Assembly: GCF_017168255.1 (NCBI RefSeq) | Contig: NZ_JABFAP010000001.1 | Span: 2,066,619-2,130,618, forward strand | Direction: 5' to 3' | Origin: Agrococcus sp. KRD186 | GTDB lineage: Bacteria > Actinomycetota > Actinomycetes > Actinomycetales > Microbacteriaceae | DNA length: 64,000 nucleotides | In this document: positions 33,671 to 40,867 of the stretch, piece after piece | Layout: every line of letters starts with the position of its first letter | How positions within the stretch are numbered: position 1 is the first letter of the stretch | The notes under the pieces: generated by a model | Told to the model about the DNA's origin: nothing | Database searches by the model: none | What the model saw: only the letters and a program-made list of their open reading frames with translations | Made by a program: the position numbers and the translations under genes

Positions 33671-34720
33671 GTGCAGACGCTCCACGACCCGGCCATCCGC
33701 GGCTTCGCCTCCGACAACTACTCCGGCGTGCACCCCGAGGTGCTCGCGGCGATCGCCGCGGCCAACGACGGGCACCAGACCGCCTATGGCGCCGACGACT
33801 ACACCGCTCACCTGCAGCAGGTGATTCGCCGGCACTTCGGCGAGCAGGCCGAGGCCTTCCCGGTCTTCAACGGCACCGGCGCGAACGTGGTGGCGCTGCA
33901 GTCGCTGCTGCCCCGCTGGGGCGCGGTGGTCGCGGCGAAGAGCGCCCACATCAACGTCGACGAGGGCGGCGCGCCCGAGCGGGTCGGCGGCATGAAGCTG
34001 CTCACGGTGCCCACCCCCGACGGCAAGCTCACCCCCGAGCTGATCGACCAGGAGGCCTGGGGCTACGGCGACGAGCACCGCGCGCAGCCGCTGGCGGTCT
34101 CCATCACGCAGTCGACCGAGCTCGGCACGCTCTACACGGCGGCCGAGATCCGCGCGATCGCCGACCACGCGCACACCAAGGGCATGCTGCTGCACGTCGA
34201 CGGCGCCCGGCTCTCGAACGCGGCGGTCGCGCTCGGCCAGCCGTTCCGGGCGTTCACGACGGATGCGGGCGTCGACATCCTCTCGCTCGGCGGCACGAAG
34301 AACGGGGCGATGGGCGCCGAGGCCGTCGTCGTCCTGTCGGAGGGTGCCGGCGAGGGCCTCGTCTACCTGCGCAAACTGAACATGCAGCTGGCGTCGAAGA
34401 TGCGCTTCATCTCGGCGCAGCTGATCGCGCTGTTCGAGGGCGAGCTGTGGCACCAGAACGCCAGCCACGCCAATGCGATGGCTGCACGGCTGCGCGCCGC
34501 GGTCGAGCCCCTCGAGGGCGTCGGCTTCGCCTACCCGACGCAGTCGAACGGCGTCTTCGCCCGGCTGCCTGAGGGGGTGGCCGATCGCGTGCGCGACGCC
34601 TTCTTCTTCTACGACTGGGACGCATCCGCCCGTGAGGTGCGATGGATGTGCACCTGGGACACCACGGAGGCCGACGTGGATGCGTTCGCGGCAGCCGTGC
34701 GGGAGGCCGTCGGCGGGTAG
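33671..34720 (+). CDS. low-specificity L-threonine aldolase-like PLP enzyme
   Basis: This 349-aa enzyme of the beta-eliminating lyase/threonine aldolase group cleaves L-threonine or L-allo-threonine to glycine and acetaldehyde. It shows GFASDNYSGVHPEVLAAI, FNGTGANVVAL, LHVDGARLSNA (Asp for the PLP pyridine N) and the PLP lysine in ILSLGGTKNGAMGAEAVV. GTG 33671 begins the conserved N-terminus; the longer frames upstream overlap the antisense acidic gene. A strong terminator follows. Confidence 0.9.
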   Translation: MQTLHDPAIRGFASDNYSGVHPEVLAAIAAANDGHQTAYGADDYTAHLQQVIRRHFGEQAEAFPVFNGTGANVVALQSLLPRWGAVVAAKSAHINVDEGGAPERVGGMKLLTVPTPDGKLTPELIDQEAWGYGDEHRAQPLAVSITQSTELGTLYTAAEIRAIADHAHTKGMLLHVDGARLSNAAVALGQPFRAFTTDAGVDILSLGGTKNGAMGAEAVVVLSEGAGEGLVYLRKLNMQLASKMRFISAQLIALFEGELWHQNASHANAMAARLRAAVEPLEGVGFAYPTQSNGVFARLPEGVADRVRDAFFFYDWDASAREVRWMCTWDTTEADVDAFAAAVREAVGG

Positions 34721-34733
34721 CCAAGGCCGCGAA

Positions 34734-34767
34734 ACGGGGCCCCGGCGGTACTCCGCCGGGGCCCCGT
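34734..34767. terminator. perfect GC hairpin after the threonine aldolase gene
   Basis: Perfect 15-bp arms (ACGGGGCCCCGGCGG and its complement) with loop TACT lie between convergent genes. It is a strong bidirectional terminator candidate. Confidence 0.88.
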
Positions 34768-34776
34768 GATCGCAGG

Positions 34777-35382
34777 TCAGGACTGCCGCTGATCCTGCAC
34801 GCGGTCGCGCGCGTGCTCCGTGTCGGCACGGACGTCGTCGGCAGCGCCCTGCGCCTCCTGCTTGACGTGCTCGCCGGCGTCCATCGCCGACTCCCGCACC
34901 GTCTCCGCGGCCTGCTTCGCCGGTTCCTTGAGGTGCTCGCCGGCCTCCTTGGCGATGCCCTTCGCCTCGTCGACGAGCGGCTCGGCGCTCTCCTTCACCT
35001 TGCCGGCGACTTCCTTCTCCTTGTCGCTCGCGGGGATGAGGGAGGCGACCAGCGCTCCGACGCCGAAGGCGATCAGGCCCACCGCCAGCGGGTTGCCCTT
35101 CGCCTTGTGCACGGCGCGCTCGGTGGTGTGCCGCACCTCCTCGCCCAGGTGCTCGGCGCCGTGCCGCAGCTCGTCGCCGGCGTGGCCGACCACGCCCGGG
35201 TCGCGGTCGTCGACGCCGAAGATGCGGTCCTTCGCATCGCCGATCGCCGACTTCACGCGCTCGGTCTGCCGGCCGACGGCGCTGCTGGGCGAGACCTTCT
35301 CGGCCAGTGCGTCGACGTCGCCGCTGACCTCGGCGCGGGTGCGCTCGATGCGGGCGCGGATCTCTTCGGGTGTCTCGCTCAT
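34777..35382 (-). CDS. DUF3618-type protein with helical tail
   Basis: This 201-aa protein begins with the DUF3618 motif (EEIRARIERTRAEVSGDVDAL). It has one predicted membrane helix (GNPLAVGLIAFGVGALVASLI, ~residues 96-116) and a long amphipathic, Lys/Glu/Ala-rich tail (AKGIAKEAGEHLKEPAKQAA) resembling LEA/apolipoprotein-like repeats. It overlaps the holin-like gene (ATGA around 35379). Such genes occur with general-stress and envelope proteins in actinobacteria; the function is unproven. Confidence 0.78.
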   Translation of the reverse strand: MSETPEEIRARIERTRAEVSGDVDALAEKVSPSSAVGRQTERVKSAIGDAKDRIFGVDDRDPGVVGHAGDELRHGAEHLGEEVRHTTERAVHKAKGNPLAVGLIAFGVGALVASLIPASDKEKEVAGKVKESAEPLVDEAKGIAKEAGEHLKEPAKQAAETVRESAMDAGEHVKQEAQGAADDVRADTEHARDRVQDQRQS

Positions 35383-35885
35383 CGGAGCTCCTCCTTGGTG
35401 TGCAGTGCGTCTGGGATGTGCTTGACGGAGTCGACCGTCTCGGGCATGGGCTCGACCGTTGCGAGCGCCCTGCGGCCGGCGAAGTACAGCACCGCCGCGA
35501 TGATCGCCCACAGGAGAGCGACGACCAGCGCGCCCCAGCCGATGTGGCCGAACAGGTCGCCCAGCGCCCACATGAGCGCGAACGACAGGAACAGCAGCAC
35601 GAGGCCCGCTGCGTAGCCGGCGCCGCCGAGCATGCCCGCGCCCTTGCCGGCTCGCGTGGCCTGCTGCTTGGCCTCAGCCTTGGCGAGCGTGAGCTCCTGC
35701 CGCATGAGGGTCGAGAGGTCGGAGGTGAGCTCGCCCACGATGTCGCCGAGCGACTGGGTGGCAGCGCGGTGCTCGGCCTCGGTGTCGGCCGCGGCGGCTG
35801 CGGCATCGGGGTGGGCGCCTTCCGCCCGCGCGCTGTGCGCACCGCCGGTCGCCGGGTCGCGCCCCGGCACGGGGAGGCCGCTCAC
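35379..35885 (-). CDS. phage-holin-superfamily membrane protein (PF07332-like)
   Basis: This 168-aa protein has an N-terminal disordered part, the SLGDIVGELTSDLSTLMRQE followed by LTLAKAEAK segment typical of the family, and two membrane helices (GAGYAAGLVLLFLSFALMWAL; GWGALVVALLWAIIAAVLYF). Despite the family name these chromosomal proteins are not proven holins. It lies in the middle of a three-gene coupled operon. Confidence 0.82.
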   Translation of the reverse strand: MSGLPVPGRDPATGGAHSARAEGAHPDAAAAAADTEAEHRAATQSLGDIVGELTSDLSTLMRQELTLAKAEAKQQATRAGKGAGMLGGAGYAAGLVLLFLSFALMWALGDLFGHIGWGALVVALLWAIIAAVLYFAGRRALATVEPMPETVDSVKHIPDALHTKEELR

Positions 35886-36670
35886 AGCCCCGCCTCCCTC
35901 CGGCCGCTCGGCATGCCCGTGCCGCTCGGCGAGTGCCCGGTCTGCGCCGGCACATCCGCGTCGACGGCGGGGCCGCTCGCGCTGCGGTCGCGCTGCTCGC
36001 GCTCGTCGTTCGCCTCGCTCATGATGCTGCGCGCGAGCCGGCCGACCAGCAGGCCCGCGACCCCGGCGATGGCGATGAACGTCCCGGGGCGCCGGCGCGC
36101 GAACGCCTTCACCTCATCGAGCACGTCGGCCGGCTCGCGCTCCTCGAGCCAGCGGGCGGCCGCGCTCGCGCGCTCGCCCACCTCGCTCACGAGCTGCGCG
36201 GCCAGGCCGCTCTGCGCACCGTCGGCCATGCCGCGCAGGTCGTCGCCGAACGTGTGCATGCCGTCGGCGGCACGGTGCTGCTGCGATCGCGCCTGCTCGC
36301 GCGCCTCGTGCATCGTCTGGTCGAGCAGCTGGCGGGCCTGCTGCTTCGCCTCGCCCGCCACCTGTCGCGCCTCGTCCTTGGCGGTGTCGGCGATGTGCTT
36401 GCCGGCATCCTTCGCGCTCTCGCCCACGTGCTGCGCCTCGTCCTTCACCGTCTCGGCCGTGCCCTGCCTCGACGGATCGGCCTCGGGCCACGACGAGCCA
36501 GGGACCGTCCTCGGCATGTCGGTCTCGGCCATCGCTGAGCCGGGCATCGCCGAGCCGGGCATCGCCGGATCGGTGCCGTAGGCATCGCCGAGCGGAGCGC
36601 CGCCGCTGTCTGGCGCGGCTCCTCCCAGATACGCTTCGCGGCCAGTGACGGGCTGACTGCTGTCGGTCAT
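35882..36670 (-). CDS. LEA-like helical protein with C-terminal membrane anchor
   Basis: This 262-aa protein is the first gene of the operon. It has a Met/Ser/Gly-rich disordered N-terminus (AMPGSAMPGSAMAE), a long series of 11-residue-like amphipathic repeats (ETVKDEAQHVGESAKDAGKH...), one hydrophobic helix (RRPGTFIAIAGVAGLLVGRL) and an acidic tail. It is probably a desiccation or envelope-stress protein by composition only. It overlaps the holin-like gene (ATGA/GTGA around 35882). Confidence 0.68.
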   Translation of the reverse strand: MTDSSQPVTGREAYLGGAAPDSGGAPLGDAYGTDPAMPGSAMPGSAMAETDMPRTVPGSSWPEADPSRQGTAETVKDEAQHVGESAKDAGKHIADTAKDEARQVAGEAKQQARQLLDQTMHEAREQARSQQHRAADGMHTFGDDLRGMADGAQSGLAAQLVSEVGERASAAARWLEEREPADVLDEVKAFARRRPGTFIAIAGVAGLLVGRLARSIMSEANDEREQRDRSASGPAVDADVPAQTGHSPSGTGMPSGRREAGL

Positions 36671-36877
36671 GGTTCATCCACCTCTCTGTGAACTGCCGGC
36701 CCGATCCCGGCGGCGAGTGCCACCGGGTGCGGGTTTGCGTGTCCCCCATCCTTGTCCCCCATGATCCGGTGTCAACGGGCGGACTCCCAGGTTTCGCGCT
36801 CCTTCCTCGCCGGAGGATTCCTCGAGCAGCGCCGAGCGCAGCCCGGCCGCGTCAGCGGCCCGTGGCACGCTGTCTGC

Positions 36878-37561
36878 ATGGCCACGGATCGCGCGGATGC
36901 CCAGTCGCAACCGGGCGCGCCCGGCGGCAGCGCCGAGCGCCACGCGGTGTTCTTCCGCGATGCCGACGAGTTCCGGGCGTGGCTGGAAGCCAATCACGAG
37001 AGCGCGACCGAGCTCTGGATGGGCTTCAACGCGAAGCACGTCGCCCCGCGCGGCCTCACCTGGGCCGACGCGGTGCCGGAGGCGCTCTGCTTCGGCTGGA
37101 TCGACTCGCTCTCGCAGAAGATCGACGACGACCGCCGCCGCCAGCGCTGGACGCCCCGCAAGCGCACCTCGGTCTGGTCGGCCGTGAACATCGCCCACGT
37201 CAAGCGGCTGACCGAGGAGGGACGGATGCGGCCGGCCGGCCTGGCTGCGTACGAGGCGCGGCCCGCGGACACCGGCGCCGGCTACTCCTATGAGAGCGCG
37301 CCGAAGGCGCTGCCGCCCGAGCTGCAGCGGCACGTCGACGCGTCACCGGCGGCGCAGGCGTTCCTCGCCGAGGCCACCCCGAGCTACCGCAGGACGGCCA
37401 TCGGCTGGGTGCTCGGCGCCAAGCGCGAGGCCACTCGCGAGCAGCGCGCGAAGCAGCTCGCCCACGACTCCGCCGCCGGCCGCCTCATCCCGCCGCAGCG
37501 CTACGGCGAGACGCCGAAGTGGGTCGAGCGCGCCGCGGCTGCCGCTGCACGCGCTCGCTGA
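36878..37561 (+). CDS. YdeI/OmpD-associated family protein
   Basis: This 227-aa protein shows the YdeI pattern: RDADEFRAWLEANHESATEL, LTWADAVPEALCFGWIDSLS, RRRQRWTPRKRTSVWSAVN and a C-terminal YdeI/OmpD-associated segment (SYRRTAIGWVLGAKREATRE). Family members have been linked to polymyxin or bacteriocin tolerance in other bacteria, but the biochemistry is unknown. ATG 36878 (MATDRADAQ) is the best start; the frame above lies in the promoter region. Confidence 0.82.
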   Translation: MATDRADAQSQPGAPGGSAERHAVFFRDADEFRAWLEANHESATELWMGFNAKHVAPRGLTWADAVPEALCFGWIDSLSQKIDDDRRRQRWTPRKRTSVWSAVNIAHVKRLTEEGRMRPAGLAAYEARPADTGAGYSYESAPKALPPELQRHVDASPAAQAFLAEATPSYRRTAIGWVLGAKREATREQRAKQLAHDSAAGRLIPPQRYGETPKWVERAAAAAARAR

Positions 37562-37562
37562 G

Positions 37563-38711
37563 CTACCGCGTCAGGTGGCGAGCCAGGTTCGCCAGCGACG
37601 ATCCGAGCCCGAGCTCGTGATCCGACTGCGCGATGCCGGCCGGCACATCCGTCGCCGCCACGGTCACGCGGGTGCCCGCCTCCACCGGCTCCAGCCGCCA
37701 GCTCATGCGCATCTCGCCCCTGAAGCGCTTCTCGCCCGACTCGAAGGTCACCGCCTGCTCGACGCGCGAGCCTTGCACGAGCTCGACGAACCGCACGTGC
37801 GAGACGTCGGTGGTGGCATCCGTCTTCGTGTCTGCCGGATCGTCGAAGCGCAGCACGACGCGGAACCCGCCGCCCTCGCGCGCATCCATCTGCTCGATCG
37901 TTCCGGTCGCGCCCTCCGGCGGCAGCCATGCCGCGAGCGCGACCGGGTCGAGCAGCGCCTGGTAGACGACCTCGGGCGCCGCGTCGATCACCGTCGACGC
38001 CCGGTCGACGCGGCCCGCCTCGCGCGTGGATGCGCGATGCGCCTCGCCGCTCGCGATCGCGCGCACCATCGCGGCCAGCCCCAGGGCGAGGTCGTCGAAG
38101 GTGAGCGCCTCGCCGTCGTGCGTGACGACGGATGCGTCCGGTGACGCATCCGCGTCGGTCTCGGCCCCGACGGTGGCGCTGCCGTGCGAGCGCACCGCGG
38201 GCACGTGCACGAAGCCGCCGGGGATCGCGGTGCCGTCGCGGCGCAGCCCCGCGACCAGGTAGGCGACGTGGTTGCAGAGGAAACGGCCGGCGTCGTCGCT
38301 GGCATCGGCGGGCAGGCCGACGGCGAGCACCGCGCTCGCGAGCGCATCGGCGTCGAACGCCGACTCGCGGCGCGCGGGGCCGGCCGGATCGATCACGACG
38401 GCGCGCGGCTGATCGCCGGCATTGTCGGGGATGCGCGCGTCATCCTCGTTCACGCCCCAGCGCTCCGGCGTGATCGCCGAGCGGCCACCGGCCTCGCCGA
38501 CCGCCAGTACCGCATCCGGAGCGTGCTGCTCGACGAGCGCAGCGAGCGCCGGCCCGGCAGCGGCGAACGCGACCGGGAGCGTGCCCGCGACCAGCTCGAC
38601 GCCCGCCTGCGGGTCGGCCGCCCACGCATCCGACAGCCTGCGCACCGCCTCGGCACTCGCGTTCTCGGCGTCTCCGCCGAAGGGCTCGAAAGCAGTCACG
38701 AGGATCCTCAT
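37563..38711 (-). CDS. pyroglutamyl-peptidase I fused to an SRPBCC domain
   Basis: A single uninterrupted 382-aa frame encodes two domains. Residues 1-~215 are pyroglutamyl-peptidase I (Pcp), a cysteine peptidase removing N-terminal pyroglutamate: start MRILVTAFEPFGG, catalytic Glu in AITPERWGVN, Cys in GRFLCNHVAYLVAGL, His in GGFVHVPAV. After linker GEAHRASTREAGRVDRA comes a ~150-residue SRPBCC/AHSA1 domain (STVIDAAPEVVYQALLDPVA to LGSSLANLARHLTR). Both are usually separate proteins. The triad is intact, so the enzyme should be active. The SRPBCC part may bind a hydrophobic ligand. ATG 38711 begins the conserved Pcp N-terminus. Confidence 0.85.
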   Translation of the reverse strand: MRILVTAFEPFGGDAENASAEAVRRLSDAWAADPQAGVELVAGTLPVAFAAAGPALAALVEQHAPDAVLAVGEAGGRSAITPERWGVNEDDARIPDNAGDQPRAVVIDPAGPARRESAFDADALASAVLAVGLPADASDDAGRFLCNHVAYLVAGLRRDGTAIPGGFVHVPAVRSHGSATVGAETDADASPDASVVTHDGEALTFDDLALGLAAMVRAIASGEAHRASTREAGRVDRASTVIDAAPEVVYQALLDPVALAAWLPPEGATGTIEQMDAREGGGFRVVLRFDDPADTKTDATTDVSHVRFVELVQGSRVEQAVTFESGEKRFRGEMRMSWRLEPVEAGTRVTVAATDVPAGIAQSDHELGLGSSLANLARHLTR

Positions 38712-38785
38712 GGCACCATCCTGTCGCGCCACGACCGCCAGGTCGCACCGACCGTTCGGCCAGCGCCGTCGCCGGGCATCGAGCA

Positions 38786-39550
38786 CTACAGCTCGAGGGC
38801 GACCGGGAGGTGGTCGGAGAGCGCGGGTCGCGGCAGCCGGATCTGGCGCGCTGGCGGCAGCGGGTCGGCGCTGAGCACGTGGTCGAGCTGCACGAGCGGC
38901 CGGTGCGACGGGAAGGTGGCGCCGCGCGCGAGCGAACGGGCCCCGGTCACGCGCCGCGCCAGCGCCGGCGGCATGTTCAGGTCGCCCATCAGCAGGCGCG
39001 GGCCGGGCAGGCGCCCCAGCCAGCGCATAGTTCGGCGCAGCTGCCGCACGGTGATGCCCGGCACGAACGAGAGGTGCGCGCAGGCCACCGTCCACACCCC
39101 CAGCGGTGTGCGGATCGTCGCCGCGACCACCGCGCGCGGCTCTTCGCGCGCCAGCGGCACGCCGCGCTGCAGGCGATCGCCGGGCGGCGCCCCGAAGCGC
39201 GCCGACGGCGGCAGTCGCAGCACGTGCCAGCGCAGCACCGGGTAGCGAGAGAGCAGCGCGATGCCGTACCCGTCGACCGCGGTGTTGAGATCGGCGTCGT
39301 CGGCGGCCCGCCACGCGCGCGCCGGGTCGCCGATGAGGGTGGGGACGAACAGCGAGGCCGCCCCGCCCATGGCCTCGGCGGCGATCGCCGTCAGGTCGAG
39401 CCCGCCCGAGCGTGGCTGGCCGCTGTCGACCTCCTGCAGGGCGAGCACATCGGCGTCGAGCGCCGCCACCGCGCGCGCCAGCCGCTCGCCGTCGACGGCG
39501 GGGCTGGTGAGGCTCCTGCCGTGGAGCACGTTCCAGGTGGCGAGCCGCAT
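38786..39550 (-). CDS. endonuclease/exonuclease/phosphatase family protein
   Basis: This 254-aa protein has the EEP fold motifs: MRLATWNVLHGRSL (Asn), VLALQEVD (metal-binding Glu), LLMGDLNMPP (Asp and Asn) and PALSDHLPVALEL (Asp-His). Substrate class (nucleic acid, phospholipid or phosphoinositide) is not evident. No signal peptide is seen. ATG 39550 directly precedes the first motif, which excludes the longer frame. Confidence 0.87.
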   Translation of the reverse strand: MRLATWNVLHGRSLTSPAVDGERLARAVAALDADVLALQEVDSGQPRSGGLDLTAIAAEAMGGAASLFVPTLIGDPARAWRAADDADLNTAVDGYGIALLSRYPVLRWHVLRLPPSARFGAPPGDRLQRGVPLAREEPRAVVAATIRTPLGVWTVACAHLSFVPGITVRQLRRTMRWLGRLPGPRLLMGDLNMPPALARRVTGARSLARGATFPSHRPLVQLDHVLSADPLPPARQIRLPRPALSDHLPVALEL

Positions 39551-39630
39551 GCCCCCATCCTGCCCTCCCGCGAGGCGGCGTCGGACGCCCGCTGGCGCTC
39601 GACGCCGCCGCGGCGCGGCAAGATGGTCGC

Positions 39631-40710
39631 GTGACAGTCGCAGGCTTCGACATCGGTGGCACCAAGATCGCCGGCGTGGCACTCGCCGCGCCCGCTGGCG
39701 GCGCCGACCGCCACACTCTCGACGACGTGCTCGTGCGCACCCACCGGCCGCACCGCATCCACGGGCCCGAATCGCTCGTCGACGCCGTCGAGGCGAACGT
39801 GCGCGAGCTCGGCGAGCAGCTCGCCGCCGGCGGCCACCCGCCGATCACCGCCGTCGGGCTCGCGCTCGCCGCGTGGATGACGCGCGACCGCGAGACGGTC
39901 ATCTGGGCGGCGCACCTGGGCGTGCGGAACGCCCCTGTGAAGGCCATGCTCGAGCGGCGCCTCGGGCTGCCGATCGTGCTCGACAACGACGCCGACGGCT
40001 ACCTGCTCGGCGAGGACGCCATGGGTGCGGCGGCGGATGCGTCCACATCGATCCTGATCGCGCTCGGCACCGGGGTCGGGGGCGCGTACGTCGCCGACGG
40101 GCGGCCGCTCATCGGCGCCAACGGCCTGGGCGCCGAGCTCGGCCACGTCACGATCGACGAGGCGGGACCGCGCTGCTCGTGCGACGCCTACGGCTGCCTC
40201 GAGGCCTTCGCGGGCGGCAACGCGCTCGCGCGCGAGGCCGCCGGGGTGCCGGCCGCGGTGGCGCTGGCCGCGGCGGAGGCAGCCGAAGCCGCGGTCGGCG
40301 CGCAGCCGGGCGCCGTCGGCGCGCAGCCCGCCGCGGTCGGCGCGCAGCCGGGCGCCGTCGGCGCGCAGCCAGGTGCCGTCGGCGCGCAGCCAGCCGCCGT
40401 CGCGCCGACCGCCGTGCACCTCGCGGCTGCGGCGCGCGCCGGCGACTCGGAGGCGATCGCCGTGATGGACGGCGCCGCACGGGCGGTCGCCGCCGGGCTG
40501 CGGCGCCTGCTGCCGGCATTCGACCCCGAGGTGGTGGTGCTGGGTGGCACCGTGATGCTCACGTGCGCCGACCTGCTGCTGCCCGTGATCGAGCGCGAGC
40601 TCGCCGCGCACGCGCCGCTGCAGGGCGTGCCGCAGCCACGGCGGCTGGTGCTGGCGCAGCTCGGCGGCCATGCGGCCGCGATCGGCGCGGCGGTGCTCGC
40701 CGCGCACTGA
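39631..40710 (+). CDS. ROK-family sugar kinase (glucokinase-like)
   Basis: This 359-aa kinase shows the ATP-binding FDIGGTKIAGVAL, the substrate region LDNDADGYLLGED, IALGTGVGGAYV, and the ROK zinc motif GHVTIDEAGPRCSCDAYGCL followed by EAFAGG (three Cys plus His). It then carries a seven-residue repeat VGAQPGA present five times (residues 222-256), absent from ordinary ROK kinases and inserted in an interdomain loop. The usual length is ~310-320 aa, so the extra comes from this insert. GTG 39631 is the start. The sugar is not determined but glucose is likely. Confidence 0.85.
   Translation: MTVAGFDIGGTKIAGVALAAPAGGADRHTLDDVLVRTHRPHRIHGPESLVDAVEANVRELGEQLAAGGHPPITAVGLALAAWMTRDRETVIWAAHLGVRNAPVKAMLERRLGLPIVLDNDADGYLLGEDAMGAAADASTSILIALGTGVGGAYVADGRPLIGANGLGAELGHVTIDEAGPRCSCDAYGCLEAFAGGNALAREAAGVPAAVALAAAEAAEAAVGAQPGAVGAQPAAVGAQPGAVGAQPGAVGAQPAAVAPTAVHLAAAARAGDSEAIAVMDGAARAVAAGLRRLLPAFDPEVVVLGGTVMLTCADLLLPVIERELAAHAPLQGVPQPRRLVLAQLGGHAAAIGAAVLAAH
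40294..40398 (+). repeat. 21-bp in-frame minisatellite in the ROK kinase gene
   Basis: Five consecutive 21-bp units (start GTCGGCGCGCAGCC) encode V-G-A-Q-P-(G/A)-A with few substitutions. Unit length preserves frame, so copy-number variation between strains is expected. Confidence 0.9.
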
Positions 40711-40773
40711 CCCGCGCCGGCCGCGCCGGCGCTCGCCGCGCGCTGACCCGCGCCGGCCGCACCTGCCACACCG

Positions 40774-40832
40774 CAGATATACAGCGATCGGCTCCTGGGA
40801 ACGTGTCCGAGGAGCCGATCGCTGTATATCTG
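40774..40832. repeat. 59-bp perfect palindromic repeat
   Basis: Perfect 23-bp arms at 40774-40796 and 40810-40832 (start CAGATATACAGCGATCGG) flank a 13-base loop between the convergent ROK kinase and DEAD-box helicase genes. The arms contain an unusually AT-rich tip for this genome (AGATATAC). It may act as a bidirectional terminator or be a mobile extragenic palindrome. Confidence 0.8.
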
Positions 40833-40867
40833 GCGCTGAGGTCAGCGCGGGGCGTCAGTGCTGCAGA

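Noticed and set aside
37563-39986. 807-aa minus-strand frame
   Set aside because: Only the part up to ATG 38711 has domain similarity; above it the frame is antisense or out of frame with the EEP-family gene.
40294-40398. CRISPR-like repeat
   Set aside because: The repeat is coding, in frame and without spacers.
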